Assembly (NCBI GenBank): GCA_020444075.1
Contig: JAHLLR010000020.1
Span: forward strand, 1-64,000
From: Deltaproteobacteria bacterium
GTDB lineage: Bacteria > Desulfobacterota > Desulfobacteria > Desulfobacterales > Desulfosarcinaceae
DNA: 64,000 nucleotides
Reading direction: 5' to 3'
The notes under the pieces are model-generated. The model did no database searches and was not told where the DNA came from. It saw only the letters and a list, made by a program, of their open reading frames with translations. The position numbers and the translations under genes were made by a program. Positions 42,522 to 50,691 of this stretch are shown here, in pieces (within the stretch, counting starts at the first letter, position 1; every line of letters starts with the position of its first letter).

Positions 42522-43460
42522 ATGACACAGATGCTATCCACCAAAGAGGTGGCCAAATTCCTTGGAATCAATGAGAAAATGGTCTATACCTTGATTTCGG
42601 AGAAGGGGTTGCCCGCTTCCAAGGTGACCGGAAAATGGATTTTTCCCCGACACCTGGTAGAACAGTGGGTCGAGTCCAGCACGGTCAATTTCCCCCAGAA
42701 CCACAACGTTCTGCCTCCCTACGAAGGGCTGCTGGTCATTGCCGGGAGCAATGATATCCTTCTTGAAAAGGCCCTTTCCATTTTCAACAGCCGTTATCCC
42801 GCGCATCTGGCCGTATTCGGGAACCTGGGTTCCGTGGGCGGCATCAGCGCCCTCCGTCGAAATCTCTGCCATATGGCAACCAGCCACCTGCTTCAGGAGA
42901 ACGGCAACGAGTACAATTTCGATTTCCTGCAGCGCCAGTTCGACCGCATGCCCGTGGTGGTGAACTTTTGCAAGCGGGATCAGGGGATCCTTTTCCAAAA
43001 AGGCAACCCCCTGAACATCACCACCGTGAAGGACCTTGGAAAACCCGGCGTGCGGATCGTCAATCGATCTCTGGCTACGGGCACCCGCCTGCTTTTCGAC
43101 CGGGAACTGAAGCAAGCCGGCATTGCCGGCGAACGGATTGCCGGGTACGACCGCGAGGTGAACCGGCACATGGATGTGGGGCTCGAGATTCTGGGCGGTC
43201 GGGCCGATGCCGGACCGTGTATCCGGCCGGTGGCATCCCTGCTGGGTCTGGGGTTTCTGCCCCTGCGCCAGGAGCGCTACGACCTGCTGGTGACACGGGA
43301 GCGATTTTTCGACCAGGGGATCCAGTTTTTTCTGAGCCTGCTTCACGAAAAGGCCTTCATCCAGGCAGCGGAACAACTGGAAGGATACGATGTGTCCAAA
43401 AGCGGCAAGATGATTTTTCCCCACGAGTTGGAAGCAACTGAAGCCGAAGAGAATTCCTGA
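42522..43460 (+). CDS. HTH regulator with periplasmic-binding-protein-like sensor domain
   Basis: A 312-residue cytoplasmic regulator. Residues 1-60 are an excisionase/MerR-type helix-turn-helix (LSTKEVAKFLGINEKMVYTLI, then KWIFPRHLVEQWV). Residues 65-300 form a PBP-like domain related to molybdate/tungstate-binding proteins (LLVIAGSNDILLEKAL, GSVGGISALRRNLCHMATSHLL, GIRFQKGNPLNI-type region, then RSLATGTRLLFDREL). It lies directly before tupABC on the same strand, so it is probably the tungstate- or molybdate-responsive regulator of the transporter. It differs from TunR and ModE in its DNA-binding part. Confidence 0.85.
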   Translation: MTQMLSTKEVAKFLGINEKMVYTLISEKGLPASKVTGKWIFPRHLVEQWVESSTVNFPQNHNVLPPYEGLLVIAGSNDILLEKALSIFNSRYPAHLAVFGNLGSVGGISALRRNLCHMATSHLLQENGNEYNFDFLQRQFDRMPVVVNFCKRDQGILFQKGNPLNITTVKDLGKPGVRIVNRSLATGTRLLFDRELKQAGIAGERIAGYDREVNRHMDVGLEILGGRADAGPCIRPVASLLGLGFLPLRQERYDLLVTRERFFDQGIQFFLSLLHEKAFIQAAEQLEGYDVSKSGKMIFPHELEATEAEENS

Positions 43461-43465
43461 CCCAC

Positions 43466-43491
43466 GGTTCGGCTTTCCAAAAACCCGAACC
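43466..43491 (+). promoter_or_regulatory. Inverted repeat between the regulator and tupA
   Basis: GGTTCGG (43466-43472) and CCGAACC (43485-43491) are perfect inverted copies 12 nt apart. No T-run follows, so an operator for the tup regulator is as likely as a transcript end. Confidence 0.4.
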
Positions 43492-43617
43492 ACGATAGCA
43501 GGCGCCTTTCCGGTTGCAGGCGGCGGGGAATGCGAGCGAACCGGGCAACGATTATCATCTATCGAAGATTTTCCGCGGCCTGCAGCGGGGAGTCTTCAAA
43601 GCAAGAGAGGAAAATCC

Positions 43618-44454
43618 ATGCAGACAAAAAAACAGATAGTGGTGAAGGCATGTGTTATTATGGTATTGACCCTAATGATAGCCGTTCCGGCCCTGGCTGC
43701 CGACAAGGTGTTGATGATGGCCACCACCACCAGCACCGATAACACCGGCCTGCTGGATTACCTGGCCCCCTATTTTACCAAAGCCACGGGAATCGAGCTG
43801 AAATGGACGTCGGTTGGGACCGGAAAGGCCCTTAAAATGGGCGAAAACTGTGATGTGGACGTCCTGCTGGTCCACGCCCCGTCAGCGGAAAAAGTTTTTG
43901 TGGAAAAGGGATTCGGCGTCAACCGCCGGGAGATCATGTACAACGACTTCGTGATCATCGGCCCGGAAAGCGACCCGGCCGGCATCAAAGGCAAGAATGT
44001 CGTCGATGCGCTGGGTGCCGTGCGCGCCAAGGGGGCGGTGTTTGCCAGCCGCGGAGACAATTCGGGCACCCATAAAAAGGAGCTTTCCCTGTGGAAAGCC
44101 ACCGGCGCGGCCGTTCCGGAAAAGGAAAGCTGGTATGTGCAAACCGGCCAGGGAATGCTGGCCACCATTAATATAGCCGCCGAACGCAACGGGTACACCA
44201 TGACCGATCGCGGGACTTATATCAAGTACGCCGATACCATGAAGGGCAATCCGCCGCTGAAAGTACTCGTCGAGCAGGACGAAATTCTGCTGAACCAGTA
44301 CAGCGTGCTGGCCATCAACCCCCAGCGCTGCCCAAAGGCCAGATTCGATCTGGCCACCGCTTTTTCGGACTGGATGGCCGGTGCCGAGGCCCAGGGCTTG
44401 ATCCGGGATTTCAAATTGTTGGGGAAACCCCTATTCGTACCCAATGCAAAATGA
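43618..44454 (+). CDS. tupA: Tungstate ABC transporter substrate-binding protein TupA
   Basis: A 278-residue periplasmic protein with a Sec signal peptide (VVKACVIMVLTLMIAVPALAA). Mature TupA marks follow: MATTTSTDNTGLLDYLAPYF with the oxyanion-binding TTTS near residue 33, DVDVLLVHAPSAEKVFVEKGFG, FASRGDNSGTHKKELSLW, and YTMTDRGTYI. TupA binds tungstate with very high affinity; the TTTST motif separates it from ModA and WtpA. AGAGAGGA precedes the ATG. Confidence 0.95.
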   Translation: MQTKKQIVVKACVIMVLTLMIAVPALAADKVLMMATTTSTDNTGLLDYLAPYFTKATGIELKWTSVGTGKALKMGENCDVDVLLVHAPSAEKVFVEKGFGVNRREIMYNDFVIIGPESDPAGIKGKNVVDALGAVRAKGAVFASRGDNSGTHKKELSLWKATGAAVPEKESWYVQTGQGMLATINIAAERNGYTMTDRGTYIKYADTMKGNPPLKVLVEQDEILLNQYSVLAINPQRCPKARFDLATAFSDWMAGAEAQGLIRDFKLLGKPLFVPNAK

Positions 44455-44459
44455 CAGGG

Positions 44460-44492
44460 GTGGTTGTTGTCTAAGCCTTAAATGACAACCAC
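44460..44492 (+). promoter_or_regulatory. Hairpin after tupA
   Basis: GTGGTTGT (44460-44467) pairs with ACAACCAC (44485-44492), a perfect 8-bp stem with a 17-nt loop directly after the tupA stop. There is no T-run. It may stabilise the tupA message end. Confidence 0.5.
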
Positions 44493-44542
44493 ACCTCCGG
44501 CCGCTTTTTCCGTGGTCAGTGGAAAGTGGCAGGCAGATAGAG

Positions 44543-44567
44543 AAAAGGGGGCATTTGCCCCCTTTTT
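44543..44567 (+). terminator. Intrinsic terminator between tupA and tupB
   Basis: AAAAGGGGGCA pairs with TGCCCCCTTTTT around a 2-nt loop, ending in a T5 run (44563-44567) about 20 nt before the tupB start. It would let only part of the transcripts continue into the permease and ATPase genes. Confidence 0.75.
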
Positions 44568-44585
44568 CGATCATTGGAACATCAA

Positions 44586-45272
44586 ATGGATTTTATCTTT
44601 GCCGGATTCATCGAGGCGATACACCTGCTGTTCGGTGGTGACGGCCAGACCTGGTCTGCGGTGGCCGCCACGCTGAAGTCTTCCTCCGGTTCAATGGCCG
44701 CCAGCCTGACCCTGGGCATCCCCCTGGGATTCGTTCTGGGTTATTTTGATTTCCCGGCCAAGCGTCAGGTACGGCTGTTGGTGGATACGGCGCTGGCCCT
44801 GCCCACGGTGTTCATCGGTCTGGTGGTTTATGCATTTATCTCCAACCGGGGCCCGCTGGGAGAGATGGGCCTGCTTTTCACCCTGACCGGCATCGCCATC
44901 GGCCAGACCATACTGGCCCTGCCTGTGGTGGTTGCCCTGAGCGCCACGGCCGTGGAAAGTATGGACCGGCACCTGCGAACGCTCCTGATTTCCCTGGGTG
45001 CCAATCGGCGGCAACTGCTGCTCAGCAGTCTGTGGGAGGTTCGCTATGGGGTCCTGGCCGCCGGTCTGACCGCCTACGGGCGGGTGATGACCGAGGTGGG
45101 TATCTCCATGATGGTCGGTGGCAACATCAAGTGGCATACGCGCACCATTACCACTGCGATTGCTCTGGAGACGGGCAAGGGGATGTTCGCCACCGGCATC
45201 GCCCTGGGCCTGGTGCTTATCGCCATCGCCTTTGGCGTGAATGTCTGCCTCTCTTTTTTGAGGAAAAAATGA
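44586..45272 (+). CDS. tupB: Tungstate ABC transporter permease TupB
   Basis: A 228-residue inner-membrane permease with five or six helices (SSGSMAASLTLGIPLGFVLGYF near residue 32). It has the EAA-type coupling loop (VESMDRHLRTLLISLGANRRQLLLSSLWEVRYGVLAAGLTAYGRVMTEVG), in which alanine-glycine positions of the family are kept. It forms the channel of the TupABC importer. The frame opens at TTG 44574, but ATG 44586 fits the family start. It lies just after an intrinsic terminator, so its level should be below tupA. Confidence 0.92.
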   Translation: MDFIFAGFIEAIHLLFGGDGQTWSAVAATLKSSSGSMAASLTLGIPLGFVLGYFDFPAKRQVRLLVDTALALPTVFIGLVVYAFISNRGPLGEMGLLFTLTGIAIGQTILALPVVVALSATAVESMDRHLRTLLISLGANRRQLLLSSLWEVRYGVLAAGLTAYGRVMTEVGISMMVGGNIKWHTRTITTAIALETGKGMFATGIALGLVLIAIAFGVNVCLSFLRKK

Positions 45273-45279
45273 ATGGGAG

Positions 45280-46314
45280 ATGTTTGCGGTGTCCCAACCT
45301 ATCTACCGGATTGAAAACCTTGTCCATCGGTACAATAACGAGCCGGTTCTGGCCGTCGATCGGCTTGACATCGAACCGGCATCCATCACGGGACTGGTGG
45401 GACCCAACGGCAGCGGCAAAAGCACCCTGCTCAAGCTCATGGCTTTCATCCTTCGGCCCACCGACGGACAGATCCGGTTCAACGGGGTACCGGCGGTCCC
45501 GTTCGACGAATCGGTCCGGTTCCAAGTGACCCTGCTGACCCAGGATCCTTACCTGATGAAGCGCACGGTCTATAAAAACATCGCCTACGGGTTGAAGGTG
45601 CGCGGGGATCGTGACAATCTGACCCAGTCGGTGCACGAGGCCCTGGCTATGGTCGGCCTGGACCCCGATGCCTTCGCGCAACGCCAGTGGGACGAACTGT
45701 CCGGCGGCGAAGCCCAGCGGGTGGCCCTGGCAGCCCGGCTGGTGCTGAAACCCCGGGTGCTGCTTCTGGACGAGCCGACTGCCAGTGTGGATGCCGCCTC
45801 CAGCGAACTGATCAGCGCCGCCTCCATGCGTGCCCGCAGCGAATGGGGCACCACTCTGGTGATTGCCAGCCACGATCGGCAATGGCTCTACGATGTGTGT
45901 GACGAAGTGATTCACCTGTTCAAGGGAATGCCCGTCGGTACCGGCAGGAGCAATATGATTTTCGGGCCGTGGATCCGCCAGGACAATGGCCTCCATGTCA
46001 AGGCACTCGGCAACGGCAAATGCCTTACGGTTTCAGCGCCGCCGAATGAAGGGGCCACCGCCTTCATCGACCCTGCCGCCATCCGCATCCTCGGTAAAGG
46101 GGAGGGGGCGACAACCGCTCATACGGCATACCTTGACGGTACGGTTTCCCGCCTTTCTCTGGAAAGACCGGGAGGCGATTTGTTTGCCGATGTGCGTGCC
46201 GGTTCCCTCACGCTGGTTGTCCGTGTCTCCGAATCCCATCTGGCAGCCATGACCCTTCACCGGGGGTGGCCCGTTACGCTTGCTTACCGACCGGACAGCA
46301 TCCGCTGGCGATAA
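45280..46314 (+). CDS. tupC: Tungstate ABC transporter ATP-binding protein TupC with C-terminal TOBE-like domain
   Basis: A 344-residue ABC ATPase: Walker A GLVGPNGSGKSTLL near residue 45, Q-loop LLTQDPYLM, signature LSGGEAQRVALAARL near residue 148, Walker B VLLLDEPTASVD, and H-loop VIASHDRQW. After residue 240 there is an additional TOBE-like beta domain (GRSNMIFGPWIRQDNGL, then LVVRVSESHLAAMTLHRGWPVTLAYRPDSI), as in ModC, which can bind oxyanion and gate activity. Start at ATG 45280, or GTG 45289 behind GGAG. Confidence 0.92.
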   Translation: MFAVSQPIYRIENLVHRYNNEPVLAVDRLDIEPASITGLVGPNGSGKSTLLKLMAFILRPTDGQIRFNGVPAVPFDESVRFQVTLLTQDPYLMKRTVYKNIAYGLKVRGDRDNLTQSVHEALAMVGLDPDAFAQRQWDELSGGEAQRVALAARLVLKPRVLLLDEPTASVDAASSELISAASMRARSEWGTTLVIASHDRQWLYDVCDEVIHLFKGMPVGTGRSNMIFGPWIRQDNGLHVKALGNGKCLTVSAPPNEGATAFIDPAAIRILGKGEGATTAHTAYLDGTVSRLSLERPGGDLFADVRAGSLTLVVRVSESHLAAMTLHRGWPVTLAYRPDSIRWR

Positions 46315-46315
46315 G

Positions 46316-47233
46316 ATGATCAATCGCGAAAATTTGTTCACCTGGCCGCCGTTTGTATTTTTCTGGGCACTGGTTTGCGCCTTGCTGTGGGGCAGCGCCT
46401 TTCCCATGGTCAAGGCCGGCTTCGTGATGCTGGACATCCAGCACAGTACCGGCGGCAAACTCTACTTTGCCGCCTACCGATTTCTATTGGCCGGCATGAT
46501 GATCTTTGCCGGCGTTCTGGTTTCAGGAAAAACCATCGGGTTATCGCACAGAGGCGATTACGGCGCCATGGTCCTGACCGGGCTGCTTCAAACCACCTTG
46601 CAGTACACCTTTTTTTATATTGGCCTGTCCAATACCACAGGGGTGAAGGCCTCCATCATCATCGGTTCAGGATCCTTTTTCCTGGCCCTTTTTTCTCACC
46701 TGTGGTTCAAGGACGACCCCATCACCGTTCGGAAAAGCACGGGGCTGATTTTCGGTTTTGTGGGCATCGTCCTGGTCAACCTGCAGGGAGACGGCTTGGA
46801 CTTTCATATGACCCTGACCGGTGAGGGCTTCATCCTTCTCACCGCCCTGTCTTCCACCCTGGCACTGGTGGTTGTAAAAAAAACCGCCGTTCGTGTTTAC
46901 CCGCCGCTCATGTGCGCCTATCAGTTGGTTACCGGCGCCGTGGCCTTGTTCCTGTTCGCCCTGTTTTTCGAATCTCCGGCGGTATTGGCCTTTTCCGGGC
47001 CGTCTTTGTTTTTGCTGCTTTATCTGAGTTTTCTCTCTGCTGCCGCCTTTTCCTTGTGGTACCTGTTGATCCAGGCCAACCGGCTTTCCAGCATGGCTGT
47101 CTACCGGTTTCTTATTCCGGTATGCGCCGTCCTGCTTTCCGTTGCCCTTATCGACACCGAACGCCTGCACTGGCAGGCCATGGTCGCCCTAATTCTGGTC
47201 TGCCTGGGCATGGTGCTCACCGCCCGGGAATAG
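46316..47233 (+). CDS. EamA/DMT-superfamily transporter
   Basis: A 305-residue inner-membrane protein with ten hydrophobic helices in two EamA repeats. It opens with FFWALVCALLWGSAFPMVKAGF, and the second repeat starts near ILLTALSSTLALVVVKKTAV. EamA proteins export amino acids, metabolites or other small molecules. It starts 1 nt after the tupC stop without its own ribosome binding site, so translation is coupled to tupC. That link hints at, but does not prove, a role connected with metal oxyanion or cofactor supply. Confidence 0.88.
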   Translation: MINRENLFTWPPFVFFWALVCALLWGSAFPMVKAGFVMLDIQHSTGGKLYFAAYRFLLAGMMIFAGVLVSGKTIGLSHRGDYGAMVLTGLLQTTLQYTFFYIGLSNTTGVKASIIIGSGSFFLALFSHLWFKDDPITVRKSTGLIFGFVGIVLVNLQGDGLDFHMTLTGEGFILLTALSSTLALVVVKKTAVRVYPPLMCAYQLVTGAVALFLFALFFESPAVLAFSGPSLFLLLYLSFLSAAAFSLWYLLIQANRLSSMAVYRFLIPVCAVLLSVALIDTERLHWQAMVALILVCLGMVLTARE

Positions 47234-47325
47234 AGGTCTGGTTGGACCCCAAGGGGTTGACCCGCCAGCGTAATTCGATTATTTTCCAATAGCTTCAATG
47301 CGAGTGTCATGGAGGGTGAATTTGC

Positions 47326-48165
47326 ATGTCAAAATCGAAGAAAGGGTCTGAATCCAAGGCTTATCGAATTGCCGCCGGGATATTGCTGATCGGGTTGCTG
47401 TGTGGCTGCGTGCATCGGCAGACCCAGCCGCCGCCGGCGCCATTGACGCTTGACTGTCCACCGTATCCAACGGAAAAGATCGCCGGGTTGACTGTGCAGA
47501 ACCAGAGCCTTGAAAATGACTTGGCTTCCAGCCGCGCCAGGATTGATGAACTGGAAAAAAAGGCGGCTGACCTGGAAATCCGGATGCTCCAGAAAGAGGC
47601 AATGGTCAACGAACTGAATCGGCGGGTCAGCCTGCAGCAAAGACAGCTGGACGATGCGATCACCGAGGTTGTCCGGACCAAATCCAAACTTCGCAGTATC
47701 GAAAGCAAAGCCGAAACGGCATCCACCATTGCCGAAACCGAAATCGCCGTGAAATCGATGAGGGGCCGGATTGCCGACACCGACCAGGAGGGGATGGAGG
47801 CCCTGCTAAAAGCCGAGCAGCTGCTGAAGCTCAGCACCAGGGAATTTAAAGCCCAGAATTATGGCGGAGCCCTCTATCTTGCCGTTCAGTCAAAGAATCA
47901 GGTCAGTGCCGGAGACAGCAGACTTCAGGGCCGCGACGAAAGCACCCCGTTGGCTGGTGAAGTCGCTTTTGACCAGCCCCTGCCGCTGAAGCTTACCAAG
48001 AACAGCAATCTCCGGGAAGGTCCGGATTTCAAGTATAAAGTGCTTGCGACACTGACGGCCGGTGCATCGATCATCGGCTATTCCTACAAGGAGAACTGGA
48101 TCCGTGTGGATACGGAAGACGGCATGACCGGCTGGGTTCATCAGACGCTGGTCATGGCCCGATAA
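47326..48165 (+). CDS. Lipoprotein with coiled coil and SH3 domain
   Basis: A 279-residue lipoprotein: signal peptide ending LLCGC (lipidated Cys near residue 28), a Pro-rich linker, a long heptad-rich coiled coil from about residue 55 to 150 (LENDLASSRARIDELEKKAADLEI), and a C-terminal bacterial SH3 domain (LKLTKNSNLREGPDFKYKVL, then DGMTGWVHQTLVM). It probably sits at the inner face of the outer membrane and contacts peptidoglycan. GGAGGG precedes the ATG. It overlaps the convergent diguanylate cyclase gene end by 14 nt. Confidence 0.85.
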   Translation: MSKSKKGSESKAYRIAAGILLIGLLCGCVHRQTQPPPAPLTLDCPPYPTEKIAGLTVQNQSLENDLASSRARIDELEKKAADLEIRMLQKEAMVNELNRRVSLQQRQLDDAITEVVRTKSKLRSIESKAETASTIAETEIAVKSMRGRIADTDQEGMEALLKAEQLLKLSTREFKAQNYGGALYLAVQSKNQVSAGDSRLQGRDESTPLAGEVAFDQPLPLKLTKNSNLREGPDFKYKVLATLTAGASIIGYSYKENWIRVDTEDGMTGWVHQTLVMAR

Positions 48166-49834
48166 CCTGGTCCCGGCCGTTGGCCTTGGCCTGGTAAAGC
48201 GCGGTATCGGCACGACTGAGGATGGCTTCCACGCTGTCTTCGCCATCGGTGCATTGGGCCACCCCCAAACTGATCGTTATCGAAATGTCGTTCCCGTCAT
48301 TGTAGAAGCGTACCTGGCAGATCTGTTCGCGAATCCGTTGGGCCATCTGCACCGCGCCATCCGCATCGCTGCTGGGAAGAATGATCAGGAACTCCTCTCC
48401 TCCGTAGCGTCCGACGTGGTCGCATTCGCGGACCACCTGGCCAAGGGTGTCGGCAATTCGGCGAAGCACCGCATCGCCGGCCAGGTGGCCATAGGTGTCG
48501 TTGATCTTTTTGAAATGATCGATGTCGGCGATCAGTACCGAAAAGGGAATCCGGTACCGCCGTGTTCGGGCCATTTCCATGTCGAAGAGGTCCATGAGGT
48601 GCTTGCGGTTGAACAGACCGGTGAGGCCGTCAGTGATGGATAGCCGATGCAGTTCGCGGTTTTTCTCAATCAGGGCTTCGTGAGCTTGTGAGATCTCCGC
48701 CTGCCCGCGCCGCAGGTTTGACACCATGTGGTTGAACACCTGGGTGAGATAGCTCACTTCGTTGTTTCCGTGAACGGGGATGTCCACATTCAGATCGCCT
48801 GAAGCCACCTTGCCTGCATCGCCGCTGAGACGTTTCAGTGGCCGCACGATGGTGTGTCCCAGAAAAGAAGCCAGCGCACCCATGGCCAGGAGCAGGATGC
48901 CAACGATCATGAATGTGAGTGTTCGCAGCTGCATGATATCGGCATAGGCGCCGGCCTTCTCCATCTCGGCAAATGCCGCCCAGCCCATTTCCGGAATTCT
49001 TGTACCGAGTCCCACCACCGGCTGATCCCGGTAATTCGTATATTCGGCGGGCGTTTGGGGGAGATCGGACCCTGTAGCCAAGAGATTTTTGGCAAAAATT
49101 GACTGCGGCGGATTGCCGAAAATGGTTGTCGAACTGACGATGAGCCGGCCCTTTTGGTCCGTCAGATAAATCTCGTCCACACCTTCTGCCGCTTTGCGCT
49201 CGAGAATCGCCATGATGGACGCCAAGTCGATTTTTACCGCCAGGATGCCCAGACTGCGGTTGTCGGATGATTTGATCACCTCGGCAAGGGTAAGCACCCG
49301 CATGTTGAGGGTGGCGTCCCAGTAGGGATTGCCGACAATCGGCTTTCCTCCTTCCAGTTGTTTGAACCATTGGGCCGGCAGGTTGACTATTGGCGCTTCG
49401 GAACTGCTGGTGGCCAGCGGGTCGCCGATCATGGAAACCAGCACCAATTCCCGGTAATCTGAAAATTTTTCGCGTACCGATCGCAGGTACTCCTTGACTC
49501 GATTGGCCGCGACGAGGCGCTCGATATTATCCCGATCTTTTCCCAGCATGCGCTGGAGATTCTCGGAGACGATATAGGAGCTGCAAAAGACCTTCAGATC
49601 GTAAAATCGGGCCTTGAGCCACAGGTCGAATTCGCCGCCGGTCTGGACCGTCGCGTTGCGCAGTTCATTGGCAATCTTTTCCTGAAGAAATTTTCGGTTC
49701 TGGATGTATGAGAGGGTGCCCAGGGATATACAAGGAATAATGGTAGCCAGCAGCGCAAAAACGATTATTTTCGTTTTAATGCTGCGAAGCCGCGAAACTT
49801 GAATGAAACGGGTTTTATGGTCTTCGTTTTCCAA
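48152..49834 (-). CDS. Membrane sensor diguanylate cyclase (dCache-HAMP-GGDEF)
   Basis: A 560-residue sensor: transmembrane helix near residues 22-44, a periplasmic dCache-type domain (residues 45-300: SVREKFSDYRELVLVSMIGDPL, VKIDLASIMAILE), a second helix (TFMIVGILLLAMGALASFLGH), HAMP, and a GGDEF domain (SITDGLTGLFNRKHLMDLFDMEM). The active site reads RYGGEEF. The inhibitory I-site RECD lies five residues earlier, so it should make c-di-GMP with product feedback. The start is TTG 49834 behind TGAGG. A structured leader with a terminator-like hairpin precedes it. Confidence 0.9.
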   Translation of the reverse strand: MENEDHKTRFIQVSRLRSIKTKIIVFALLATIIPCISLGTLSYIQNRKFLQEKIANELRNATVQTGGEFDLWLKARFYDLKVFCSSYIVSENLQRMLGKDRDNIERLVAANRVKEYLRSVREKFSDYRELVLVSMIGDPLATSSSEAPIVNLPAQWFKQLEGGKPIVGNPYWDATLNMRVLTLAEVIKSSDNRSLGILAVKIDLASIMAILERKAAEGVDEIYLTDQKGRLIVSSTTIFGNPPQSIFAKNLLATGSDLPQTPAEYTNYRDQPVVGLGTRIPEMGWAAFAEMEKAGAYADIMQLRTLTFMIVGILLLAMGALASFLGHTIVRPLKRLSGDAGKVASGDLNVDIPVHGNNEVSYLTQVFNHMVSNLRRGQAEISQAHEALIEKNRELHRLSITDGLTGLFNRKHLMDLFDMEMARTRRYRIPFSVLIADIDHFKKINDTYGHLAGDAVLRRIADTLGQVVRECDHVGRYGGEEFLIILPSSDADGAVQMAQRIREQICQVRFYNDGNDISITISLGVAQCTDGEDSVEAILSRADTALYQAKANGRDQVIGP

Positions 49835-49858
49835 AAACGACCTCAGACGGGGTTATAG

Positions 49859-49893
49859 AAAAAATGTATCCGGATGCATATTCATGCACCCGG
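49859..49893 (-). terminator. Terminator-like hairpin in the leader of the diguanylate cyclase
   Basis: On the minus strand CCGG-TGCAT and ATGCA-CCGG arms (49893-49870, one A-C mismatch, ATTC loop) are followed by six T (49864-49859), 24 nt before the TTG start. A terminator here can only be regulatory, that is, an attenuator. Confidence 0.5.
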
Positions 49894-50045
49894 GTGACTC
49901 CTGGGCCACCTTGTTTGGGAAGCCAGCCACCCTGGCAAGGCGGTAACGGGTCGTCATCCGCTTACCGGGAAAGACCTTATCCGCTCCTGAATCGGGATTG
50001 CCATGGCGCAGACTCGCATCATCGCAGGCTGCACCCGATGCAATA
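49894..50045 (-). ncRNA. Candidate structured leader RNA
   Basis: Several stems are visible: 49909-49913/49936-49940 (CCTTG/CAAGG) enclosing CCAG/CTGG; 49941-49946/49962-49967 (CGGTAA/TTACCG) enclosing CGG/CCG; and 49991-49996/50034-50039 (ATCGGG/CCCGAT). A GGTG/CACC pair overlaps the terminator arm through the palindrome CACCCGGGTG (49887-49896). I could not match it to any riboswitch class I know, including the two c-di-GMP classes and cobalamin. Confidence 0.4.
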
Positions 50046-50210
50046 ACATAAATTATTTTCTTTCATAATTATTGTTTTTTGTAAATTTGTATTCCCGTGC
50101 GGTGATGCTGGTCGAACAAAAAACAGGCCAGACCCCGCTGAAAATAAAAAGATCCCCGGCACAAAAAAATATCGACAATAACCACAAAAAAATATAAATA
50201 AAGCAATAAT

Positions 50211-50220
50211 CTGACAACTG
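50211..50220 (+). repeat. 10-bp direct repeat, left of the MerR-like gene
   Basis: CTGACAACTG occurs here and at 50703-50712, flanking the gene on both sides. It could be an operator pair or an insertion scar. Confidence 0.6.
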
Positions 50221-50241
50221 ATCCATTATGGGGGCATGCAT

Positions 50242-50685
50242 ATGGCAAGGGAATTTTCCCCGAAAGACCTTCAAGAGATAACCGGAATCGCGGCCAGAAG
50301 AATAAAATTTTATTCCGACTGCAGACTGTTGAGCCTGAGAGAACAAAATCCCGGGCGGGGGCGGGGGCGGAAATATTCGAGGCAGAATGTCTTTGAGCTT
50401 CTCTTGATAAAGACGCTTGATTCGTTGGGGGTAATGTTATCGAGGATTGAAGCGATCTTTGCCAGCGCCGGTACGAGTTACTCCATTTTACTGGACCTTG
50501 CCACCTATGAAAAAGACGATCCGCCAGGATTGTTTATTCAGATATCCGAAAGTGGTGTTCAGTTTGCCGGGGTAAGAGATAGAGGAAGCCTGAAAGGTAC
50601 GGAAACACTTACGCTGGACATGTCCGGCATGGCGAGCACGATTATAATTAATATGATAAGTCTGGCGCGAAAGGTGCCCGGCTGA
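50242..50685 (+). CDS. MerR-like DNA-binding protein
   Basis: A 147-residue protein with a MerR-type winged helix-turn-helix (FSPKDLQEITGIAARRIKFYSDCRLL, then RGRGRKYSRQNVFELLLIKTLDSLGV). The remaining 70 residues form a short non-metal-type effector region with no conserved Cys. The surrounding DNA is clearly richer in AT than its neighbours, and codon use is looser, which suggests transfer. Two ATGs (50236, 50242) are possible; no strong ribosome binding site. Its targets are unknown; autoregulation at the flanking CTGACAACTG repeats is a guess. Confidence 0.7.
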   Translation: MAREFSPKDLQEITGIAARRIKFYSDCRLLSLREQNPGRGRGRKYSRQNVFELLLIKTLDSLGVMLSRIEAIFASAGTSYSILLDLATYEKDDPPGLFIQISESGVQFAGVRDRGSLKGTETLTLDMSGMASTIIINMISLARKVPG

Positions 50686-50691
50686 TATAAA

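Larger units (their letters stand above)
49835..50235. other. Structured intergenic region between cyclase and MerR-like genes
   Basis: Of these 401 bp, 49859-50045 is GC-rich and can fold extensively (listed separately), while 50047-50235 is very AT-rich. A 60-codon plus-strand frame (49864-50046) has no ribosome binding site and is not supported. Confidence 0.6.

Noticed and set aside
49859-50045. Known c-di-GMP-I, c-di-GMP-II or cobalamin riboswitch
   Set aside because: I looked for the conserved cores (for example GGGCAAACC or a B12 box) on both strands and did not find them.
49864-50046. 60-codon plus-strand gene in the structured leader
   Set aside because: No ribosome binding site, and the sequence is explained better by RNA-type stems.
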